A stretch of 49,352 bases of DNA, from contig CANRLV010000011.1 of assembly GCA_947631565.1 (NCBI GenBank), forward strand, positions 1 to 49,352, given 5' to 3'. Each line of letters opens with the position of its first letter. Position 1 is the stretch's first letter. This DNA comes from an uncultured Gemmiger sp. Its GTDB lineage: Bacteria > Bacillota > Clostridia > Oscillospirales > Ruminococcaceae. The notes below the pieces were generated by a model, which was not told the origin of the DNA, did not search any database, and saw only the letters and a program-made list of their open reading frames with translations. Shown here piece after piece: positions 42,542 to 49,352 of this stretch. Both the position numbers and the translations under genes were made by a program.

Positions 42542-44295
42542 GTTGCCGTTTCCTGACCGTTGGTGGGTATGGTATAACGGCCGGGGTCCAGATGCCGCCG
42601 CTGAAGAAGGTGTAGTTCCCCGGCAGTTCCTGGTATGGCATAACAAAGGGCCTACAGGCCATCGTCCTGTTGAAGTTGTAGCTCCCCGGCAGTTCTTGGT
42701 ATGGTATAACGCCCGGCCTTCGCGGTGCAACGCAAAACGGGTTGTAGCTCCCCGGCAGTTCTTGGTATGGTATAACGGTGCCGTAAACGGTGACGATGCT
42801 CGGCTGGTTGTAGCTCCCCGGCAGTTCTTGGTATGGTATAACCGAGGTCGAGGCGGCAACGTCGCACCGATTGTTGTAGCTCCCCGGCAGTTCTTGGTAT
42901 GGTATAACGACTGGTACGACTTCAATATCGCACCAAACGTTGTAGCTCCCCGGCAGTTCTTGGTATGGTATAACTGATGGACTACCCATGTGACACCTGC
43001 CCAGGGTTGTAGCTCCCCGGCAGTTCTTGGTATGGTATAACGTCGCCTATCGTCATAACCCTGGCCGCGTCGTTGTAGCTCCCCGGCAGTTCTTGGTATG
43101 GTATAACGCCGAGGAGCTGACCGAGATTGCAGCAGCGGTTGTAGCTCCCCGGCAGTTCTTGGTATGGTATAACCGACCACGGCGCGAGCAGTTCCCAGTG
43201 GAGGTTGTAGCTCCCCGGCAGTTCTTGGTATGGTATAACTCGAGTTCGCGCCTTTGCGCTCATAGAACAGTTGTAGCTCCCCGGCAGTTCTTGGTATGGT
43301 ATAACGTCGCCTATCGTCATAACCCTGGCCGCGTCGTTGTAGCTCCCCGGCAGTTCTTGGTATGGTATAACGGAGAATGTGTCTTTGACATCAAACCGAA
43401 AGTTGTAGCTCCCCGGCAGTTCTTGGTATGGTATAACCAAAGAGGGCTGCCGCGCCGTCGATCTTGAGTTGTAGCTCCCCGGCAGTTCTTGGTATGGTAT
43501 AACCAAGGCTCAAATCGAATGTTATCGTCACTTGTTGTAGCTCCCCGGCAGTTCTTGGTATGGTATAACATGGGACGGCCTCGATGGTACTGTCACCGGG
43601 TTGTAGCTCCCCGGCAGTTCTTGGTATGGTATAACTGTGTGGGACGAGGACGCGCCAGAGGATGCGTTGTAGCTCCCCGGCAGTTCTTGGTATGGTATAA
43701 CCCCACCACTACCCATCCGCGAGGTGCAGACGTTGTAGCTCCCCGGCAGTTCTTGGTATGGTATAACGCTCAAAGACATTGGTATCGACTATGCCAGGTT
43801 GTAGCTCCCCGGCAGTTCTTGGTATGGTATAACAGCTTCAAGGCGCTGATGGCCGACGGGCAAGTTGTAGCTCCCCGGCAGTTCTTGGTATGGTATAACA
43901 ACCGATCCGGCGCAGCCTTTCCGCATCTAGTTGTAGCTCCCCGGCAGTTCTTGGTATGGTATAACCCTGTTCCGGGTCGCCCGATGCAATCGTAAGTTGT
44001 AGCTCCCCGGCAGTTCTTGGTATGGTATAACGGGCGGTATGACTGGAACGATGGAAAGGCCGTTGTAGCTCCCCGGCAGTTCTTGGTATGGTATAACCCA
44101 GCTTTCGCGCGTAGTTCTCCACGGCGTGTTGTAGCTCCCCGGCAGTTCTTGGTATGGTATAACTTGGAAAACGTCACCTCTTTCGATATTACAGTTGTAG
44201 CTCCCCGGCAGTTCTTGGTATGGTATAACATGGACCGCTGCATCGAAACGCTGCTGCCCGTTGTAGCTCCCCGGCAGTTCTTGGTATGGTATAAC
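42542..44295 (+). CRISPR. Type II-C CRISPR array, 27 repeats and 26 spacers
   Basis: The 36-nt repeat begins GTTGTAGCTCCC and ends GGTATGGTATAAC. There are 25 identical copies from 42675 to 44295. One copy at 42609-42644 has four mismatches. The leftmost copy (42542-42578) keeps only its 3' part. Spacers are 30 nt, with one of 31 nt (42975-43005). Two spacers (43042-43071 and 43306-43335) are identical. The 5' part of the repeat is the same as in Neisseria type II-C repeats. The orientation is set by that match and by the tracrRNA anti-repeat: transcription is rightward, converging on the cas operon. The 66-nt period keeps all frames open, producing spurious ORFs. Confidence 0.97.
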
Positions 44296-44305
44296 AGGCT
44301 GCTGC

Positions 44306-44340
44306 AAAAGGCGCCTCCGTACGCAGCGGAGGCGCCTTTT
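44306..44340. terminator. Bidirectional terminator between array and cas2
   Basis: A 14-bp perfect stem AAAAGGCGCCTCCG (44306-44319) with CGGAGGCGCCTTTT (44327-44340), with T runs on both strands. It ends both the rightward crRNA transcript and the leftward cas operon. Confidence 0.9.
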
Positions 44341-44353
44341 GCGTTGTAAAAAA

Positions 44354-44674
44354 TCAAATCGTTGTCAGTTGTTCGCAGGCAAATGCGGTGTCGTCCGGCG
44401 TCAGCTCGCCCAGCAAGATCTCGATGGATTCGTACTGTTTTTCGGTCACCACCAGCAGGCGCACCGCACCGGCGGCGGGCAGATGGGCATACAGCCGCGC
44501 GCGGTGCTTTTGCACCGCGTCCTGCCCGTTGCACACCCGCGCATAAACAGAAAACTGTACCATATGGTACCCGTCCTTGCGCAAAAAATTGCGGAACGCC
44601 GTTGCCGCGCGCCGCTGCGGCTTGGTCTGCACCGGCAAATCGAACAAAACGATCATGCGCATAAATCTACTCAT
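44354..44674 (-). CDS. cas2: CRISPR-associated endoribonuclease Cas2
   Basis: A 106-residue Cas2, structural partner of Cas1 in spacer integration. The ferredoxin-fold start is MRMIVLFDLPVQTKPQRR with the conserved Asp, then FLRKDGYHMVQFSVYARVC and ARLYAHLPAAGAVRLLVVTEKQYE. It overlaps cas1 by 8 nt; ATGs at 44674, 44662 and 44656 are possible, and the first is given by analogy to type II Cas2 with MSRFMRM. A longer open frame to 44806 runs inside cas1 and is rejected. Confidence 0.92.
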   Translation of the reverse strand: MSRFMRMIVLFDLPVQTKPQRRAATAFRNFLRKDGYHMVQFSVYARVCNGQDAVQKHRARLYAHLPAAGAVRLLVVTEKQYESIEILLGELTPDDTAFACEQLTTI

Positions 44675-45566
44675 AGCTGTGCTGCTGCAACGGCAGCAGC
44701 TTGGGCAGCAGCAGCGGGGCGTCTTCCCGCGTTTGGCGGCGCAGGCCCTGCACCTGCCGCTCCATCGCATAGGCAACGCTGTGCCGCTGCCCGCCGGAAA
44801 GTACATCCGCGTTGAGCAGATTGAACAGCCGTCCTTTCAGGCGGGTGTCCAGCTCGCTGGCAGCATCGACCTGCTCCGCCACGAACAGGTCCACGACCGG
44901 GCGATAAGGCTCCATCATGTCATCGGCCAGGTTGAAGGCATTCAGACCGCTGGCATGGTGCAGGCCCAGCCAGGGCAGAAAGCCGTATACCGCTACGGCG
45001 CGGGCCATACAGCCACGCAGGATGGCGTAGCCGTAGTTGAGCGCCGCGTTGCGGGTATCGGCTTCATCGCCGCGGGTGAACCCTGCCCCGAACAGGGCGG
45101 GGAAATAGTACGCCGCCGCGGCCGCTTCAACGTTCTCCTTGTCGCCGCTGTGCACGGCCTTGGCGCGGCTGAACAGCCACGCCGCCTGCACCTGCCTGCC
45201 GCACAGGGCCAGACATTCGGCCTGGTTCTGGATCTTGGCGGTCACGATGTGCTGCCAGGCCCGCTTGCGGACCGGCAGCGGCAGGGCCAGCTGCGCCTGC
45301 GTGACTTCCAACTGGCGGCTGTGCTGCGCAAAGGGCAGCAGCAGCGCGCAGGGCAGATGCTTTTCGTCGCAGAAATAGACCGCCGTACCGTTTTGCGCCA
45401 ACGCCGCCAGGGCCGCCGCCGTCACTATGCTCTGGCGGCTTTCGATGAGGACGGCGCTCAGGTCCTCAATGGGAAAGGTCTGTTCCTCCTGCGCGCGCAC
45501 CACCAGCTGCCCCAGGCGGCAGCTGACGCGGGCCGGGTTTGCTACCAGCAGGCTGCGGTAGGCCAT
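44667..45566 (-). CDS. cas1: CRISPR-associated integrase Cas1 (type II)
   Basis: A 299-residue Cas1, the metal-dependent integrase of spacer acquisition. The N-terminal beta domain is YRSLLVANPARVSCRLGQLVV, LSAVLIESRQSIVTAAAL and VYFCDEKHLP. The catalytic helical domain has RNAALNYGYAILRG (Glu/Asn region), LPWLGLHHASGLNAFNLADDMMEPYRPVVD with the His and Asp ligands. ATG 45566 follows AAAGGGGGG and is 14 nt after the cas9 stop. Length is normal for type II (about 290-300). Confidence 0.95.
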   Translation of the reverse strand: MAYRSLLVANPARVSCRLGQLVVRAQEEQTFPIEDLSAVLIESRQSIVTAAALAALAQNGTAVYFCDEKHLPCALLLPFAQHSRQLEVTQAQLALPLPVRKRAWQHIVTAKIQNQAECLALCGRQVQAAWLFSRAKAVHSGDKENVEAAAAAYYFPALFGAGFTRGDEADTRNAALNYGYAILRGCMARAVAVYGFLPWLGLHHASGLNAFNLADDMMEPYRPVVDLFVAEQVDAASELDTRLKGRLFNLLNADVLSGGQRHSVAYAMERQVQGLRRQTREDAPLLLPKLLPLQQHSYE

Positions 45567-45580
45567 GCGACCACCCCCCT

Positions 45581-48500
45581 TTAGCGGAAGCGCTGCCGGG
45601 TCTCTTTTTTGACCTCGCTGAGGTTGCCCAGCACATCGACCTGGTATTTTTTCAAACTGGCAAGCGTTTTTACGCCCAGACTGTTGATGCGGTATGCCCG
45701 TTCGTGCGTTTCGACGGTGATCGTTCCCCCTGCTATCCCCGCACTGACAAAATAGACCAGTGCCCGGCGGGCGGTGTACTCCTTTTCCAGCGTGCTGTCG
45801 GCATTGACCCGGGTGAATTTCAGCCCCCGCTTGTGTTCCACCATGAGCAGATCGTTCGGATACAGAGAGAAGAGGAAATCCTCCTCCCGCATCGGCTTCC
45901 ACTCTGCATAGGGCTTGAACGCCACCACCGCCCGATCCGGCAGCTGCGGCTTGCGGGTATCGGCCACATAGACTGGCACCCAGTAGTACCCGTCGCCCGG
46001 CACCAAAAACACGTCGATGCGCACCATGCCGCCGGTCTGGTTCCTGGCTACGCCTCTGCCCCCATGCACGGGCACGGTAAGGGTGGCCGGTTCCACGATT
46101 TTCACCTTGCGCACCAGGGGGCCGGGCGTACCGTCCGCCCGGGGCTTGTAAAACGGCTCGGCAAAAGCCTTTTTGGCGTTGCCGCCATACGCCTGCAGGC
46201 GGTCGCACAGCGCCTTGTACAGCAGGCGGTCACTGTCGGGCTTGTAGTAGTTTTCCATCTTTTTCGGCGTAAGGTCGGTAAGTGCCACCTTGCTGACCAC
46301 CAAGCCCTCGCCGCCTTTGGGGCTGCGAACGGTAGCCTCGTGCGCTTCCCCGGTCACCTTGTACCGCGGCATACGGCTGACGAACACCGGCCGGATGCTG
46401 TCCACGGGGAAATTTTCATAGAACATCGGGTTGAGCTGCAGCAGGTTTTCCTGCGGGCAGGCGCTCAGGCGGGTAAGCAGCTCGTCGCGGAAATGCGGCC
46501 ACGGCGCCGGGAAATGCTCCCTGGTGCGGCTGTGCACCGAGCCGCTGCCGTCCGCCGCCTGCCTATAGGCGCCCTCGATGCGCCCGTACCAGCGTGAGAT
46601 CTGCTGCACCATGCCCTGGGTGGCGCAGGCGATGACCACGGCGTCCAGCGCGTGGTGGGTGTCGCCGTCGGCGCGCACCTTGGTAAGCCCCCAGCGCTTG
46701 CGCAGGTGGGCCGTGATGCCGCCCGCAAGCGCTGCCACCCGCTGTTTGCCGGCCGCCGGGTGCGGCTCGAACGCCAGGTGGTCACGGATGAAATTGAGCA
46801 AAAAGCGGGCCATATACTGTGTGTCCTGCAAGTTGCGCTGGCGGAAGCCCTCGGCCTCCTCCCCGCCCCAGCTCTGCCGCAGCAGGTTCTGGCGCTTGCG
46901 GCTGCTGCGCACCCGGGCTTTCGTCCAGGCGATGAAGCGCTCCCGCTTTTCCCCCTGCAGATACTGCAGCGGCAAACGGTTGCCCTTCTGGCGGTTTTCC
47001 GAGGCCAGCACCAGCACCTTGTTGGCGCGGGTATCGTCAAAGCTGAGGCTGTAGGGCACGATGTGGTCCACCTCGGCGTAGCCGGGCTCAAACAGGCGGT
47101 CGGCCGCCAGCGGCTGCAGGCTGTAGGCGCACACGCCGTCCTGCTCCTTCCACAGGCGGAATTTGACCAGGTCCTGCCCGGTGGGCTGCAGCAGGCCGTA
47201 GGTCTCGCGCAGCTCCGCCATCAGGCGCTCGTTTTGGCGGGCGTTGTCCTCTTGCTCGCGAGTCATCTTCTGCCGCTCGGCAAAATCGCGGCTGAGCTCA
47301 CGCGCCAGCTCGATGTGGCAAAAGACCGGGCTGTGCCCCTGCTCGCGGATGATGGCGTTGACCACCTTGACCGTTTGGGCTACGGCGCGGCGCACCACCG
47401 GGCTGGTGATGTCCTCCATCTCGGGCACGGCGGCCGGCAAAAGGGTCTGCTTTTCCCCGCCCGCATGGGCGCGGAAATCGTACCCGGCGGCGGCACAGGC
47501 CTTGTCATAGGTCATTCCCTGCTCCAAAAACGGGAGGATGCTGCGGCAGGCTTTGACCGAAAGGTGCCCCGTTTTGGCAAAGCGCAGCCCCAGCAGCGCC
47601 TCGGCCTGCGCGGCCGAAAGGCCCAGCGCGGTGAGCTTTTTGCGCCGGGTATCCTCATTGCGGTGCAAAAACAGCACCTGGGCGATATCGTCCTGCTGCT
47701 GTACGGTCAGCTCTGCCAATGCCGCCGCGCCCAGCGCCTTGCGCAGGGCATGGTAGCCCTTGAGCGGCGGCAGCCTGTGCTTTTTCTCGCATTCGGCGGC
47801 GGTCTTGTCGGGCTGGTAGCGCACCTCGGTATACTGCGTGCCGTCCGGCCAGCCAAAGGCCTTGCGCAGGCGGGCATAGTCGACGTTTTCGCTTTTGTAC
47901 GCCAGTTCGACCGCGGCGGCGCGCTCGGCATCCGTCAACGGGCGGGTCATGCCGTCCTCCGCCGCGCGGATGTGGTTGAGCTTTTGCAGCAGGGCAAAGC
48001 GCTCAAAGCTGGCACTGTTTTTGGGCGCACGTTTTTCGCCCGGCTCCAGCGTGCAGGAGCCTGCCTCCCAGCCGCCGTGGTAGGGGCTGTTGCCGCCGGG
48101 ACCCTCGTCAAAGGTGCGCTGGCGGCGCAGGATCGAAAGGTACTCGGCCTCAAATTCCGGCGTGGCCCACGCCTGGCCAAATCGCCGCTGGGCGGCGAAC
48201 AGCTGGCAGGCCTCGTCCAGCACGGCCTCGCGGCTGACCGTGGCCAGGTAGTTTTCGGCCTTGTTGCGCTTGTGGTCGGCAAACAGCGGGTCCCTGGCAT
48301 ACATCTCGCCGGGGGTGCGCCAGCCGTGCTCGGCCATGCGCGCGGCGTTGGCCTGCATGGCCCCCAGCAGCTTGCCGTCCTCGGCCTCCGTCTCGCTCAG
48401 GCGGTTGCTTTTAAAGCCGCGCCGCTGGGCCAGATGCAAAAGGATGCGGGCAAAGGCCTCCGGCGGCACCGGCCCGTCCAGGGCGCGGGCGCGCAGCGCG

Positions 48501-48811
48501 TAGATATCCTCCAGATGGCCGGCCGCGAACAGCGCCGCCATCTGTGCCCGGTCCGGCAGGCCGTACTGCGGCAGCAGGCGGTAGATGTCCGCCTTGCGCA
48601 GCGCTTTGCGGCGCAGGCGGCGGCGCAGACTGCGCGCCGTGCGCCGCGGCGCGGCCAGGCTTTCCCCGCTTTGGGGGTGCTCCGCCGCCGGAAAGATGCG
48701 GCTGCCCAGCCGGATGATGCCGCAGGGCTGGGCGTTTTCGTCCAGCGCCAGCACCGCCCAGCCGACCGAGGCGACGCCGATGTCCAGCCCGATCCCATAA
48801 GGCCATTGCAT
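45581..48811 (-). CDS. cas9: Cas9 endonuclease, compact type II-C
   Basis: A 1076-residue RNA-guided nuclease. RuvC-I is GIGLDIGVASVGWAV (Asp10), the Arg-rich bridge helix is RRTARSLRRRLRRKALRKAD (about 55-75), RuvC-II is FCHIELAREL (Glu501), HNH is EVDHIVPYS...SENRQKGN (Asp582, His583, Asn606), and RuvC-III is GDTHHALDAVV (His720, Asp723). The C-terminal PAM-interacting part covers about 840-1076. Catalytic spacing is within a few residues of N. meningitidis Cas9 (1082 aa). ATG 48811 is preferred over GTG 48820, with AGCAGG upstream. No csn2 or cas4 is present, which defines type II-C. All catalytic residues are intact, so it should be active. PAM cannot be read here. Confidence 0.96.
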   Translation of the reverse strand: MQWPYGIGLDIGVASVGWAVLALDENAQPCGIIRLGSRIFPAAEHPQSGESLAAPRRTARSLRRRLRRKALRKADIYRLLPQYGLPDRAQMAALFAAGHLEDIYALRARALDGPVPPEAFARILLHLAQRRGFKSNRLSETEAEDGKLLGAMQANAARMAEHGWRTPGEMYARDPLFADHKRNKAENYLATVSREAVLDEACQLFAAQRRFGQAWATPEFEAEYLSILRRQRTFDEGPGGNSPYHGGWEAGSCTLEPGEKRAPKNSASFERFALLQKLNHIRAAEDGMTRPLTDAERAAAVELAYKSENVDYARLRKAFGWPDGTQYTEVRYQPDKTAAECEKKHRLPPLKGYHALRKALGAAALAELTVQQQDDIAQVLFLHRNEDTRRKKLTALGLSAAQAEALLGLRFAKTGHLSVKACRSILPFLEQGMTYDKACAAAGYDFRAHAGGEKQTLLPAAVPEMEDITSPVVRRAVAQTVKVVNAIIREQGHSPVFCHIELARELSRDFAERQKMTREQEDNARQNERLMAELRETYGLLQPTGQDLVKFRLWKEQDGVCAYSLQPLAADRLFEPGYAEVDHIVPYSLSFDDTRANKVLVLASENRQKGNRLPLQYLQGEKRERFIAWTKARVRSSRKRQNLLRQSWGGEEAEGFRQRNLQDTQYMARFLLNFIRDHLAFEPHPAAGKQRVAALAGGITAHLRKRWGLTKVRADGDTHHALDAVVIACATQGMVQQISRWYGRIEGAYRQAADGSGSVHSRTREHFPAPWPHFRDELLTRLSACPQENLLQLNPMFYENFPVDSIRPVFVSRMPRYKVTGEAHEATVRSPKGGEGLVVSKVALTDLTPKKMENYYKPDSDRLLYKALCDRLQAYGGNAKKAFAEPFYKPRADGTPGPLVRKVKIVEPATLTVPVHGGRGVARNQTGGMVRIDVFLVPGDGYYWVPVYVADTRKPQLPDRAVVAFKPYAEWKPMREEDFLFSLYPNDLLMVEHKRGLKFTRVNADSTLEKEYTARRALVYFVSAGIAGGTITVETHERAYRINSLGVKTLASLKKYQVDVLGNLSEVKKETRQRFR

Positions 48812-48845
48812 ACAAAACACCTGCTTTCGTTTATGTCCCCTATAT

Positions 48846-48943
48846 ATAAAGGATGACGCCCCGCAAAGCGCGGGGCGTCAGAGCCTTACGGTGTACTACC
48901 TTATTGTAGCAACCATAGCAGTTCTTGGTATGGTATAAGAACT
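48846..48943 (-). ncRNA. tracrRNA
   Basis: A minus-strand RNA of about 98 nt. The anti-repeat (48938-48904) pairs with the CRISPR repeat: 21 bp continuous with repeat positions 15-35 and 7 bp with positions 2-8, separated by a bulge. After it comes GTTGCTACAATAAGG, identical to the Neisseria tracrRNA at this point, then a GGCTCTG linker. A terminator hairpin (48879-48855, GACGCCCCGC/GCGGGGCGTC) is followed by ATCCTTTATAT. It lies directly upstream of cas9 on the same strand. Confidence 0.92.
48855..48879 (-). terminator. Terminator hairpin of the tracrRNA
   Basis: GACGCCCCGC and GCGGGGCGTC, 10-bp arms with a 5-nt loop, then ATCCTTTATATA. The weak U run may allow read-through into cas9; I see no strong separate cas9 promoter. 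Confidence 0.8.
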
Positions 48944-48949
48944 GCATCC

Positions 48950-48978
48950 ACTATACCATACGGCCGCGCATTTGTAAA
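48950..48978 (-). promoter_or_regulatory. Promoter of the tracrRNA
   Basis: TTTACA (48978-48973), a 17-nt spacer, and TATAGT (48955-48950). The predicted start at about 48943 falls at the edge of the anti-repeat. The -10 block GTATGGTATA (48961-48952) is identical to the 3' part of the CRISPR repeat. Confidence 0.88.
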
Positions 48979-49001
48979 GTATTTTTTGCCAGAAAGCCGC
49001 C

Positions 49002-49184
49002 CTACACGAACGGCAGCAGCAGCACCCGGCCCGCCAAAATCAGCACCAGCACCACGCCCAGGCAGCCGCCGTTGCCGCCGCTGCCCTTGCCGCCGCCACC
49101 GCCGCCGTGCGCGGCGTTGAACGTCTGCATATAGTGCGCATAGCCGCTGGAGCCCTTGCCGAAATACCCGTAATCCCCTGCCAT
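49002..49184 (-). CDS. Small Gly-rich membrane protein of unknown function (60 aa)
   Basis: ATG 49184 has GGGAGG about 9 nt upstream. The N-terminus is MAGDYGYFGKGSSGYAHYMQ, a Gly-rich stretch follows (HGGGGGGKGSGGNGG), and one hydrophobic segment ends the protein (CLGVVLVLILAGRVLLLPFV). The combination of a strong ribosome site, an extended -10 promoter and sensible topology supports a real gene. It is just upstream of the tracrRNA promoter on the same strand. No family is recognised and a link to CRISPR is not shown. Confidence 0.65.
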   Translation of the reverse strand: MAGDYGYFGKGSSGYAHYMQTFNAAHGGGGGGKGSGGNGGCLGVVLVLILAGRVLLLPFV

Positions 49185-49215
49185 AAAAAGCCCTCCCTGC
49201 CTTTTGACTGATGCC

Positions 49216-49225
49216 ATTATACCAC
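49216..49225 (-). promoter_or_regulatory. Extended -10 promoter of the 60-aa gene
   Basis: TGTGG-TATAAT with TATAAT at 49221-49216; the -35 is poor. From here to the window end (49352) I see no gene, only two TTGCAAT direct repeats near 49320-49350. Confidence 0.55.
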
Positions 49226-49352
49226 AACAAAAGTCCCATAGTCCGTATTTTCAAAACGCCGCGCCGATTTTTATGGCCCGTTAAATGACAAAGTAAACGC
49301 AAAAAGCCCCCCCTGAAAAATTGCAAGTACCCTGACAAACATTGCAATTACA

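Noticed and set aside
42297-44307. Long overlapping ORFs on both strands encoding repeated peptides (APRQFLVWYN, IPYQELPGSYN, YHTKNCRGATT)
   Set aside because: They are translations of the CRISPR repeat; the 66-nt period (36+30) is a multiple of three and keeps frames open.
44354-44806. 150-codon version of Cas2
   Set aside because: The first 44 residues are out-of-frame cas1 sequence rich in Cys/Arg; Cas2 homology starts at the MRMIVLFDLP segment.
46652-48856. 734-codon plus-strand frame
   Set aside because: Antisense to cas9, whose motifs and catalytic residues are unambiguous.
48901-49347. 148-codon minus-strand ORF
   Set aside because: It overlaps the tracrRNA and its promoter and has poor composition; the 60-aa frame has the ribosome site.

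Overview
The window is chromosomal DNA from a high-GC Gram-positive gut anaerobe, most likely Oscillospiraceae/Ruminococcaceae of the Gemmiger-Subdoligranulum-Faecalibacterium type. The evidence is Firmicutes-style strong Shine-Dalgarno sites, near-consensus sigma-A promoters with 17-nt spacers, an Nfn transhydrogenase, VanW and YkuD proteins, and a Neisseria-like type II-C Cas9. This placement is inferred from gene content and base composition; no rRNA gene is present. I support 41 protein genes, one tRNA, one tracrRNA, one CRISPR array, one candidate sRNA and many promoters and terminators.

Left third (1-23.4 kb). A heterodimeric ABC exporter (minus strand, second subunit cut by the window edge) has a short leader ORF and a leader terminator, which looks like ribosome-mediated attenuation. 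Next come an M32 carboxypeptidase, nfnAB, and a sugar-transferase/TagA glycosyltransferase pair. On the plus strand follow a lipoprotein, an EamA permease, gdhA, and a compact vanW / adenylation enzyme / carrier protein set. Then come tRNA-Ile(CAT) with an unusual long hairpin and tRNA-end copies, a GHL10-type glycosidase, a candidate sRNA, a lipoprotein, and a tightly coupled operon (M18 peptidase, gluQ, acyP, rsmI, phosphoesterase, birA).

Middle (23.4-33.2 kb). An AT-rich island of about 3.5 kb carries a BcgI-like fused restriction-methylation protein plus its specificity subunit. It is flanked by hairpins and a probable gene remnant and was clearly acquired horizontally. It is followed by an L,D-transpeptidase, an aminotransferase, a HAD phosphatase that appears to start at AUU, uppP, and an exported protein of unknown function.

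Right part (33.2-49.35 kb). A complete argGHCJBD operon (glutamate to arginine except ornithine carbamoyltransferase) has two promoters and an operator-like palindrome. Next are a 657-residue membrane protein and a full type II-C CRISPR-Cas locus: a 27-repeat array transcribed rightward, convergent with cas9-cas1-cas2 transcribed leftward, and a tracrRNA upstream of cas9. The tracrRNA tail and the Cas9 catalytic spacing closely match Neisseria meningitidis. Every intact repeat ends in an extended -10 promoter, so individual crRNAs may be transcribed without processing.
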